NCBI GenBank assembly: GCA_036258675.1
Contig: DATADD010000035.1
Span: 1-23,613, forward strand
DNA length: 23,613 nucleotides
Source: DATADD01 sp036258675
GTDB lineage: Bacteria > Actinomycetota > CADDZG01 > WHSQ01
Direction of reading: 5' to 3'
Position numbers and translations under genes: made by a program. Position 1 is the first letter of the stretch; every line of letters starts with the position of its first letter. The notes beneath the pieces were generated by a model. That model had not been told where the DNA came from, ran no database searches, and saw only the letters and a list, made by a program, of their open reading frames with translations. Below, one piece after another: positions 14,654-21,648 of the stretch.

Positions 14654-15469
14654 TCAGCCCCCGGCGCGCCGGAAGGGCGCCGCGACCGCGCGCACGGGGG
14701 CGCCGAGCGCGTAGATCCCCGAGCGGATCGCGGCGTTGTGCCGCACGTTTCCGGCTCGCTTCCACTGTCTCTTCTTGTCGACGCACACGACCTGCTTCTC
14801 CGGCTCGGCCTCGACGCCGAAGTGGGCCGCGAGCTTGCGCAGCGTGTGGATCCAGAAGACGTCTTCCTTGCGGAAGCCCCCGAGCATCATGCCGACCTCG
14901 TAGACGGGGTCGTTCGCACGCAGCAGGACCTGCGCCTGCGCGACCGTCGCACCATCCGCCTCGAACGCGCTGAACGTGATCCAGCCCGCGAACATGTGCC
15001 CCTCCGGCGTCATGAGCGTGAACGACTCCTCGTCGGCGTAGAGCACGAGGACCCCGGTCGACAGCCGCAGCCGTCCCGGCATCGCGAGGTTGAGAAGCGC
15101 CACCTCGCCGGGCGCTATCCCCGTGAGAGGCCCGTAGAAGTTGTTCCGTTCGGGCCAGAAGGCGGGGAAGTTCGTCTTCCACTCCGCGATCAGCTCGGCG
15201 GGTGAGGGGCCGCCCTCGATGCGCACGCGGTAGGTCTTCTGCCACATCCTGCCGAAGCCCTGGATGGGGGACACGACGCGGCGGCCCGTGACGTTGAGGT
15301 TGACGGCCTCGGGCGGTGCGTCCGTGACGCTCAACTCCGTGATCTGCTTGGCCCAGTTGGCGGCGTCGCGGGCGCCGACCTCCTTCGGGACCACCTCCTC
15401 GGGGATCTCGCTCTCGTCGATGACCTCGGGCTGCGCGGAGCTCGCCGGCTTCTGCGATGAAGAGGTCAT
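14654..15469 (-). CDS. Unknown 271-aa protein, last gene of the partner-switching operon
   Basis: I do not recognise a named family. The first 30 or so residues are disordered and acidic (IDESEIPEEVVPKEVGARD). The remainder looks like one alpha/beta domain rich in aromatics (VVSPIQGFGRMWQKTYRVRI, EWKTNFPAFWPERNNFYG, GHMFAGWITFSAF). It ends in a basic tail (KKRQWKRAGNVRHNAAIRSG, then APFRRAGG). No transmembrane segment or catalytic motif is evident. An SRPBCC-like fold is conceivable but unproven. I use the ATG at 15469 because the preceding ggaaggcggtgg looks like a ribosome site. An ATG at 15487, overlapping the upstream stop (TGATG), would add MEGGGS. It directly follows the two STAS genes, so it probably belongs to the same signalling output. 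Confidence 0.75.
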   Translation of the reverse strand: MTSSSQKPASSAQPEVIDESEIPEEVVPKEVGARDAANWAKQITELSVTDAPPEAVNLNVTGRRVVSPIQGFGRMWQKTYRVRIEGGPSPAELIAEWKTNFPAFWPERNNFYGPLTGIAPGEVALLNLAMPGRLRLSTGVLVLYADEESFTLMTPEGHMFAGWITFSAFEADGATVAQAQVLLRANDPVYEVGMMLGGFRKEDVFWIHTLRKLAAHFGVEAEPEKQVVCVDKKRQWKRAGNVRHNAAIRSGIYALGAPVRAVAAPFRRAGG

Positions 15470-15486
15470 AGAGCCACCGCCTTCCA

Positions 15487-15846
15487 TCACGACACGCCCG
15501 CGGCCGCAAGGGCCGCCTGCTCGTCGTCGTAGATCCCGATCGCGTCGTCCAGCCTGGTCAGCTCGAAGATCTGCCGGTAGTGGTCGCTCAAGCCGAAGGC
15601 CATCATCGCCTGACGCTGACGGTTCGCCCTCACCAGGAGCGTCACGAGGAGGCCGATGCCGCCACTGTTCATGTACTCGAGCTGCTCGAAGTTGAACAAG
15701 ACCGCGCGCGTCTCGGACGATGTCGCGCGGTTGTACGCGTCGGTCAACGCCTCCTCCGAAGCGCCCGTCACGTCGCCCCGGATGTCGACGATGCTGACCC
15801 GCTCGCCCACGCGGCGAACGTCCATCGACAGTGCCGACTGAGCCAT
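15487..15846 (-). CDS. STAS-domain anti-sigma factor antagonist, 119 aa (second paralogue)
   Basis: A SpoIIAA/RsbV-like protein that, when unphosphorylated, binds an anti-sigma kinase and frees its partner. The STAS fold is clear: VSIVDIRGDVTGASEEALTD, then VLFNFEQLEYMNSGGIGLLV with the phosphorylation-site loop N60-S61-G62-G63. The usual second hydroxyl residue of the DSS/TG motif is glycine here. The end, LSDHYRQIFELTRLDDAIGI followed by YDDE, closely parallels the neighbouring STAS protein, so the two arose by duplication. The ATG follows a strong gggggagg ribosome site. The gene lies 26 bp after the first STAS gene and is followed closely by the unknown 271-residue gene. Confidence 0.92.
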   Translation of the reverse strand: MAQSALSMDVRRVGERVSIVDIRGDVTGASEEALTDAYNRATSSETRAVLFNFEQLEYMNSGGIGLLVTLLVRANRQRQAMMAFGLSDHYRQIFELTRLDDAIGIYDDEQAALAAAGVS

Positions 15847-15872
15847 GTTGCCTCCCCCTTCGATCGCCGTGA

Positions 15873-16226
15873 TCACCCCGTCCGCTCCGCCACTGCGTTC
15901 GCTTCGTCGTCGTAGATGGGCATGAAGTCCGACAGCCGCGTGATCTCGAAGATCTCCCGGTAGTGGTCGCTGAGAGCGCATGCGATCACCCTGCGTCCGT
16001 CGCTCCGCGCCCGCCCGAGGAAGCCCACGATGACGGCGATGCCCGTGCTGTTGATGTAGGCAACGTCGGCGAAGTTGAGCAGGACGGTGCCGGCGTCGCC
16101 GGCGGCTGCGTCGGCGTACGCGGCGCCGAGGACCGCCTCCGAGCTCCTGTTGATCTCGCCGTGCAGGTCGATGACCGCGACGCCGGCATCCACACGGGTG
16201 CTGGCCTCAAGCTCCCTGGTCGTCAT
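15873..16226 (-). CDS. STAS-domain anti-sigma factor antagonist, 117 aa (first paralogue)
   Basis: A SpoIIAA/RsbV-like partner-switching protein. It shows VAVIDLHGEINRSSEAVLG and then VLLNFADVAYINSTGIAVIV, with the phosphorylation loop N59-S60-T61-G62 fully canonical. It ends with LSDHYREIFEITRLSDFMPI followed by YDDE, almost the same as its downstream paralogue. The ATG has a good aggaggg site. Its start lies inside the end of the phosphatase-kinase gene (20-bp overlap), so the antagonist is translationally coupled to the enzyme expected to phosphorylate and dephosphorylate it. Confidence 0.94.
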   Translation of the reverse strand: MTTRELEASTRVDAGVAVIDLHGEINRSSEAVLGAAYADAAAGDAGTVLLNFADVAYINSTGIAVIVGFLGRARSDGRRVIACALSDHYREIFEITRLSDFMPIYDDEANAVAERTG

Positions 16227-17832
16227 CCTGCCCTCCTTTCAGCTCGAGGACCAACTCGATCGTGTGGTGGCGCTCGTCGCTCGTCACCCGCATGTCGTCC
16301 ACCATGTTCCTGATGAGAAAGAGACCCCACCCGCGCGGCTTCTGAAGGCCCGCGAGCTTGGCCTCGAGGTCGGGTGTCTCCGGATCGGGGATCGCTCGCT
16401 CGCCGCCTTCGTCGACGATGCGCACCAGTAGCTTGCCGGCGCAGAGCGCCACCTGGACACCCACCGGTATCTCCGCCTGCTCCCGGTTGCCGTGCTCGAT
16501 CGCGTTCATGGTCGCCTCCGCGACCGCGGTCTGAAGTCGCTGCAGGCGGCGCTCCGAGAGCGGCACTTCGGCCACCGACTCCGTCACGCGATCCATCACG
16601 ATGCGTTCGTTGCCCGGCTCGCTCGGGACGCGGAACTCTGCCAGCACGCGCTCCTCGAGCGCGTGCGCCGATCCATCCGACGCCCCGAGCGGTGCAGCCG
16701 CGGAGCGGCTGAGGGCGACCAGGGTGATGTCGTCTTCCTGCTCCCACCCGGGGCCTGTGAAGCGGTCGAGCTGCGTGAGCGCAGCGTCGATGACCGCCTC
16801 GCCCGCGCGCCCCTGGATGAGCTCCATGAGACGGGGGAACCCGAACATCTCCCCGCTCGGGTTGTGCGCCTCGGCGAGCCCGTCGCTGTGGAGGAGGATC
16901 GTCTCGCCCGGAGCGAGCTGGGCCTCCTTCTCCTCGTACGTCATCCCCGGCATGAGACCGAGCGGCATGCCGCGCGCCCGCAGCTCCTTCACGTCGTCGC
17001 CGCGCGCGACATAGGGGACGTTGTGCCCCGCGTTCGCGTACTGGAGGCGGCCCGTCGCGGGGTCGAGCACGCCGTAGAGGCACGTGACGAACATCTGCGC
17101 GGGGATGTCGGGAACGAGGAGGTCGTTGGCGCGCTCCAGGACCTTCCCCGGCGACAGCAGGCGCGGCGCGTCGCTGCGCAGGATGCTGCGCGTCGTCGCC
17201 ATCACGAGCGCGGCGGGGACCCCCTTGTCGGTCACGTCTCCCACGACGATGCCGACGCGCCCGTCGGGCAGCTCGATGAAGTCGTAGAAGTCGCCGCCGA
17301 CCTCGCGCGCGGGCCGGTAGTGCGCGGAGACCTGCCACCCGCCCAGCTCGGGGAGCTCCTTGGGCAGGAACTGCTGCTGGATCAGCTGCGCGACCCTGAG
17401 CTCCTGCTCGATGCGCTCCCGCGAGCGGACCTCGGCCTCCTGCTGGCGCACGAGCTGGCCCACGCGCACGGCGGGGGCGGCCTGGGCGGCCAGATTGGCG
17501 AGCAGCTTGCGGTCGTCGGCGGAGTAGTCCTGCTCGCTGAGGCGGGCGCCCAGGTTGAGCAGCCCGATGAGCTCGCCCTGGGCCACGAGGGGGACGACGA
17601 GCTTGACCCCGGCCGCTCGAAGGGCTTCGACCGCGGGCGAGTCGAGCGTCAGCGTGTCGACGTCGACGGGCCCCGAGGCGCTCTGGAAGAAGGCGATGAT
17701 GGGGTCGTTGGGCGCGATGTCGACCGGAGGCGCGTCCACGAGCGACGACGTCGGCGCCGGCTCGGACGGACGCGGGGTGCGGCCGCGCTCCCGCAACCGG
17801 ACCCGCCGCAGAGCTCCCGAGAAGGCGTTCAT
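16207..17832 (-). CDS. GAF - PP2C/SpoIIE phosphatase - RsbW-like kinase fusion, 541 aa
   Basis: A three-module signalling protein. Residues about 40-130 form a GAF-like sensor (VKLVVPLVAQGELIGLLNLG), followed by a coiled linker (130-158). Residues 165-378 are a SpoIIE/RsbU-type PP2C phosphatase with metal aspartates in VGGDFYDF (D181), VGDVTDKG (D199), LHSDGLAEA (D317) and QEDDITLVAL (D367/D368). Residues about 400-532 are a GHKL ATPase like RsbW/SpoIIAB, with N-box EATMNAIEHGN (N443), G1-like VDEGG (D474) and RGWGLFLIRNMVDDM. The protein thus joins the two opposing enzymes that act on STAS antagonists, and two STAS genes follow in the operon. The ATG has a near-perfect aaggagg site. It is cytoplasmic, with no membrane segments. 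Confidence 0.95.
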   Translation of the reverse strand: MNAFSGALRRVRLRERGRTPRPSEPAPTSSLVDAPPVDIAPNDPIIAFFQSASGPVDVDTLTLDSPAVEALRAAGVKLVVPLVAQGELIGLLNLGARLSEQDYSADDRKLLANLAAQAAPAVRVGQLVRQQEAEVRSRERIEQELRVAQLIQQQFLPKELPELGGWQVSAHYRPAREVGGDFYDFIELPDGRVGIVVGDVTDKGVPAALVMATTRSILRSDAPRLLSPGKVLERANDLLVPDIPAQMFVTCLYGVLDPATGRLQYANAGHNVPYVARGDDVKELRARGMPLGLMPGMTYEEKEAQLAPGETILLHSDGLAEAHNPSGEMFGFPRLMELIQGRAGEAVIDAALTQLDRFTGPGWEQEDDITLVALSRSAAAPLGASDGSAHALEERVLAEFRVPSEPGNERIVMDRVTESVAEVPLSERRLQRLQTAVAEATMNAIEHGNREQAEIPVGVQVALCAGKLLVRIVDEGGERAIPDPETPDLEAKLAGLQKPRGWGLFLIRNMVDDMRVTSDERHHTIELVLELKGGQDDDQGA

Positions 17833-17999
17833 CTGCCTCCTTTCTATGCGGCCTCCGTCCCGGAAACGTTACGAGCTTGCGCCCGCGGCCGCGCATTGCA
17901 CAAGTCGGTGCACTCGCCGGGGCCGGGCGGGCGGGAACGAGCCGGATATCGTTACGGTTCGCACAGAGCACATACGTCCCGTTGCCGAGGAAGGGCCCT
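17833..17999. promoter_or_regulatory. Divergent intergenic region between the partner-switching operon and the BTAD regulator
   Basis: This 167-bp gap must hold the promoters of both divergent transcription units. On the minus side an aaaggagg ribosome site lies at 17836-17843, just before the phosphatase ATG. The heptamer cgttacg occurs twice, at 17867-17873 and 17950-17956, 83 bp apart, and could be a paired operator. I cannot identify -35/-10 boxes with confidence. Confidence 0.4.
17987..17994 (+). promoter_or_regulatory. Ribosome binding site deciding the BTAD regulator start
   Basis: gaggaagg lies five bases before the GTG at 18000. This selects that GTG over the ATG at 17877, which would add 41 residues without family similarity. 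Confidence 0.7.
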
Positions 18000-20897
18000 G
18001 TGGCGGTCGAGAGCGAGCGGGCGGGCCTCGTCGTAACGCTCTTCGGGCCTCCGCGGGCGGAGCGCGACGGACGCCCGATCGAGGTCGACACGCGCAAGGC
18101 GGTCGCGCTGCTCGCCTACCTCGCTCTGTCCGACGGCTCCCACCGCCGGGACCGCCTCGCCGGCCTCCTGTGGCCCGAGTACGACGAGACGCACGCACGC
18201 GCCGCGCTGCGCCGGACGCTCTCCGTGCTGAACAAGGCGCTCGGTGGGAGCTGGCTCGCGATCGACCGGACGACGGTGGGCCTCGAGCGGGCGCGACTGT
18301 GGTTGGACGTGGCGGAGTTCAGGGACCTCCGGGAGCGGCCCGCGCTGCACGGCCACGAGCGGGGCGATCTGTGCGCCGGGTGCGTGGAGGCGCTGCGGCG
18401 CGCCGCAGCGCTCCAGAGGGACGATTTCCTCGCCGGCTTCGCCCTGCGGGACAGCCCCGAGTTCGACGACTGGCAGTCGTGGCAGACCGAGACTCTGCGG
18501 CGCGAGCTGGCGTCAGTGCTCGACGACCTCGTGCGGGCGCACGGGGCCGGCGGCCGGCTCGAGGAGGCGATCCGGGTGGCCCGGCGCCGCCTCCTGCTCG
18601 ATCCGCTCAGTGAGCCGACCCATCGGGAGCTGATGCGCCTGTTCGCGTGGAGCGGGGAGCGCGGCGCCGCCCTCGCCCAGTACCGGGACTGCGTCTCGAT
18701 CCTCGATCGCGAGCTGGGGGTCGCTCCCCTCGCCGAGACCGCGGAGCTCTACGACGCGATCCGAACGGACCGGCTCGAGCCGCCGGTGCCGCCGGCGCCG
18801 AAGGAGACCGCATGGGAGGGGGCGGCCCGCCGGGCCCCGCCCGTGCCGAGCGTCCCCCTCGTGGGGCGGGACGCGGAGCTGTCGGCCGCCGTGAAGGCGT
18901 ACGACGAGCGCGCCCGGGCCGGGGTCCTCCTCGTCGTCGAGGGCGAGGCCGGCATCGGGAAGACGAGGCTGGCGCAGGAGTTCTGCGCAGCCGTCGCGAG
19001 GCGAGGCGCCGTCGTCGCCTGGGCCTCCGGGCGCGAGGGCGAGAGCCACCTTGCCTTCGGCGTCGTGGCCGAGCTGCTGCGGTCCTGCACCACCTCCGAG
19101 CGAGCCCAGGCCGCCCTCGCCGACGTCGGTCCCTCCCGCGTCGCCGAGGCCGCCCGGCTCCTGCCGGAGCTCGCCCGGATCCACGGGCAGGCGCCGCCCG
19201 AGATCGAGGGCCCCGGGGCGCAGGCGCGCATGCTCGAGGGGCTCTCGGAGGTGATCCGCGCGTCGGTGGCGGGCGACGCCCCGGGAGTCGTCGTGGTGGA
19301 CGACCTCCAGTGGGCCGATCCGTCCTCGGTGGAGGCGGTCGGATACCTCGTCCGGCGCCTGGCGGGCCGGCCCCTGTGCGTCGTCGCCCTGTGGCGCTCC
19401 GAGGAGGTGGCCCCGAACCACCCCCTGGCCGGCCTCGCGGCCGATGCGGCGCGCCGAGGCGAGGCCCTCGTGCTGGCTCCGGCACGGCTGTCGCGCGCGG
19501 ACGTGGCGGCTCTCGCCCGCAGCGCGGCGCCCGGCGAGCGCGACGCCGACGTCCTCGCCGACCGGCTCTTCACCGAGTCCGAGGGGTCGCCGTTGTTCCT
19601 CGTCGAGTACCTCGCCGCCCTCGGCGCCGGAGAGCGGGTCGGAGGACTCCCCGGAGGCCTTCGGGCCCTGGTGGAGAGCCGCGTGCGCGCCGTGGACGAG
19701 GGCGCCCGTCAGCTCCTCGGAGCGGCCGCTGTCCTGGGCCGATCGTTCGACTACGAGACGCTCAGGGAGACGGCGGGCCGGGACGACGACGAGACGGTTG
19801 GCTCCCTCGAGACGCTCGTCGCGCGGGGGCTCGTCCGTCAGGCGGCGCGAGACGGCGAGCGGGACGAGGTCGGCTTCGACTTCACCCACGACAAGATCCG
19901 CTCGTTCGTCTACGAGGACATGGGCGCGCCGCGCCGGCGGCTTCTCCACCGGCGCGCGGCGGCGGCCCTCGCTCGCCCCGGCCGCGCCGCCGCCTCCGAG
20001 AGGTCGCTGCACGCGCTCGTCGCCCGCCATCTCGAGCTCGCCGGCGACACGGCGGGAGCTGCGGCGCGCCATCGCCACGCGGGACAGGACGCCGCATCCG
20101 TGCTCGCCCACGCCGAGGCGCTCGCCCACTTCGAGGCCGCGCTCGCTCTCGAGGGCGGGGACGCGGGGGACCTGCACGAGGCGATCGGCGATGTGCACAC
20201 GTTGCAGGGCGACTACGGCCCTGCGCTGACGAGCTTCGAGACCGCCGCGGCGCGCGCCGACGAGAAGACGTTGGCGCGCCTCGAGCACAAGCTCGGCAAC
20301 GTGCACCACCGCCGAGGGAACTGGCTCGCCGCCGACAGCCACTACGAAGCCGCCCTGGAGAAAGCGGGGGCGGACGACGTCCTGCGGGCGCGCGTCCTCG
20401 CCGACCGAAGCCTCACCGCGCACCGCCGCAGGGACACACCCACGGCCCACGCTCACGCGCGCGCCGCACTGGCGGTGGCGGAGGCAACCGGCGACGACCG
20501 TGCCCTCGCTCAGGCGCACAACGTGCTGGGGTCCATCGCAGCGCACCTCGGCGACGCCGATGCGGCGCGCCGCCACCTCGAACGAAGCCTCGAGCTGGGC
20601 GAGTCCTCGGGGGACCGGGGCGCCCAGGTCGCCGCGCTCAACAACCTGGGTCTCGTACTGCGCAGGACCGGCGACGCGACGCAGGCACTGGAGCTGACGG
20701 AGCGTGCCCTGACCCTGTCGGAGCAGACGGGGGACCGCCACCACCGCGCCGCGCTGCATAACAACGTCGCCGATATCCTTCACGACCTCGGGCGCGCGGA
20801 AGACGCGATGACGCATCTGAAGCAGGCGGTGGCGCTGTTCTCGGACATCGGAGGCGACGAGCTCGAGCCCGAGATATGGAAGCTGACGCAGTGGTGA
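18000..20897 (+). CDS. BTAD/SARP-type regulator with AAA ATPase and TPR repeats (AfsR-like), 965 aa
   Basis: A large one-protein transcription regulator. Residues about 8-100 are an OmpR-like winged helix (LVVTLFGPPRAERDGRPIEV, TRKAVALLAYLAL). Residues about 105-265 are a bacterial transcriptional activation domain (LQRDDFLAGFALRDSPEFDD, RLEEAIRVARRRLLLDPLSE). From about 285 comes a STAND-like ATPase: VPLVGRDAEL, Walker A EGEAGIGKTRL near 316-325, and Walker B VVVVDDLQWADPSS near 430. The C-terminal third has TPR repeats (NVLGSIAAHLGDADAARRHL, NNLGLVLRRTGDATQALELT, NNVADILHDLGRAEDAMTHL). This layout is that of AfsR-like activators and related signal-responsive ATPases. The target genes are unknown. 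Its divergent position makes the partner-switching operon a candidate. It ends 4 bp from a convergent small gene. Confidence 0.92.
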   Translation: MAVESERAGLVVTLFGPPRAERDGRPIEVDTRKAVALLAYLALSDGSHRRDRLAGLLWPEYDETHARAALRRTLSVLNKALGGSWLAIDRTTVGLERARLWLDVAEFRDLRERPALHGHERGDLCAGCVEALRRAAALQRDDFLAGFALRDSPEFDDWQSWQTETLRRELASVLDDLVRAHGAGGRLEEAIRVARRRLLLDPLSEPTHRELMRLFAWSGERGAALAQYRDCVSILDRELGVAPLAETAELYDAIRTDRLEPPVPPAPKETAWEGAARRAPPVPSVPLVGRDAELSAAVKAYDERARAGVLLVVEGEAGIGKTRLAQEFCAAVARRGAVVAWASGREGESHLAFGVVAELLRSCTTSERAQAALADVGPSRVAEAARLLPELARIHGQAPPEIEGPGAQARMLEGLSEVIRASVAGDAPGVVVVDDLQWADPSSVEAVGYLVRRLAGRPLCVVALWRSEEVAPNHPLAGLAADAARRGEALVLAPARLSRADVAALARSAAPGERDADVLADRLFTESEGSPLFLVEYLAALGAGERVGGLPGGLRALVESRVRAVDEGARQLLGAAAVLGRSFDYETLRETAGRDDDETVGSLETLVARGLVRQAARDGERDEVGFDFTHDKIRSFVYEDMGAPRRRLLHRRAAAALARPGRAAASERSLHALVARHLELAGDTAGAAARHRHAGQDAASVLAHAEALAHFEAALALEGGDAGDLHEAIGDVHTLQGDYGPALTSFETAAARADEKTLARLEHKLGNVHHRRGNWLAADSHYEAALEKAGADDVLRARVLADRSLTAHRRRDTPTAHAHARAALAVAEATGDDRALAQAHNVLGSIAAHLGDADAARRHLERSLELGESSGDRGAQVAALNNLGLVLRRTGDATQALELTERALTLSEQTGDRHHRAALHNNVADILHDLGRAEDAMTHLKQAVALFSDIGGDELEPEIWKLTQW

Positions 20898-20901
20898 GGC
20901 T

Positions 20902-21078
20902 CTAGCGGTCCTCGTCCTCGAGCGGCACGGGACGCGCCTGATCGAGCGCGTCGTTGTCGGGGACGTCCGGGGGGAGGCGCACCTCGTCGAGATCGTCCTC
21001 CTCGGCCCATGCGCGCTTCTGCTCGAGTGCGTCCGCCTCGGGGACGGCGGGATCGGAGGGGCGCTGGCTGTCCTCCAT
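20902..21078 (-). CDS. Small acidic protein with repeated DAL-(E/D)-Q motif, 58 aa
   Basis: A short, strongly acidic, probably unstructured protein of unknown function. It contains two related segments, PAVPEADALEQKRAW and PDVPDNDALDQARPV, suggesting an internal duplication. It ends in LEDEDR. I associate such EADALEQ-type small proteins with actinobacteria but know no role. The ATG at 21078 has ggagg six bases upstream (21084-21088), which favours it over a longer frame from 21168. Its stop is 4 bp from the convergent regulator's stop. It lies 124 bp downstream of the two-helix membrane gene on the same strand. Confidence 0.65.
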   Translation of the reverse strand: MEDSQRPSDPAVPEADALEQKRAWAEEDDLDEVRLPPDVPDNDALDQARPVPLEDEDR

Positions 21079-21202
21079 GGCATGCCTCCAGACGACGCTC
21101 TTGATCGAGGCCGCCACTCTACCGCTCGCGAGCCGCTCGTACGCGTTCGGATCAACCGGCGCGATCACGGCAACCAGGCCGGGCGCGGGATGGATACATC
21201 AC

Positions 21203-21460
21203 TCAGTCATGGGCATCCCTGTCGACCTCGCGCGAGCCCTTCTCGAAGAACCATTTCGACAGCAGCACGATCAACAGCATCCCGTACGTGTCTGCAAGGA
21301 TGGAGAGAACGAACTCCGAGATGACGAAGCGGGTCTCGTCGTGCTGGGGCAAGAAGGGCTGTACCGTGGTCAAGTAGACGATCGTCTGCAACAGTAGGAC
21401 GCTCAACAGGATGATCGAGAGGCTGTGGTCCCGCAGGAACCGACGCGTCGTTTCGTTCAC
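21203..21460 (-). CDS. Small two-helix membrane protein, 85 aa
   Basis: Two hydrophobic helices are visible: LSIILLSVLLLQTIVYLTTV at about residues 13-32 and FVLSILADTYGMLLIVLLSKWFF at about 50-72. They are separated by a loop PFLPQHDETRFVISE and followed by a charged tail (EKGSREVDRDAHD). The layout recalls half of the DUF6766-type small membrane proteins, but I cannot assign a family. The frame opens at a GTG at 21475. I prefer the GTG at 21460 because ggagg (21466-21470) lies five bases before it. It is divergent from the tandem phosphodiesterase gene. Confidence 0.6.
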   Translation of the reverse strand: MNETTRRFLRDHSLSIILLSVLLLQTIVYLTTVQPFLPQHDETRFVISEFVLSILADTYGMLLIVLLSKWFFEKGSREVDRDAHD

Positions 21461-21648
21461 GTTCACCTCCGGCACGCGACAGCAGGTGCCTGAGAAGATA
21501 CGGGCGGCCGTTCCCTCGGACCGGGGGCGAGCGGGAATGTTCTCGAGGCAGAGCGCGAATTCGCCGTGGAGCGAACCGCAGCGCGGGTTTAGGCGCTAAC
21601 CTTCGGTGAAGACTCGGGCGGAGGTCACTGCTCGCGAAGGGGGATGAG

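Noticed and set aside
14654..15469. Calling the fourth gene of the partner-switching operon a sigma or anti-sigma factor
   Set aside because: It has neither helix-turn-helix sigma regions nor a GHKL ATPase motif.
18513..21155. 880-codon minus-strand open frame opposite the BTAD regulator
   Set aside because: The regulator frame on the plus strand has clear winged-helix, Walker and TPR motifs; the opposite frame has a biased composition and no domain.
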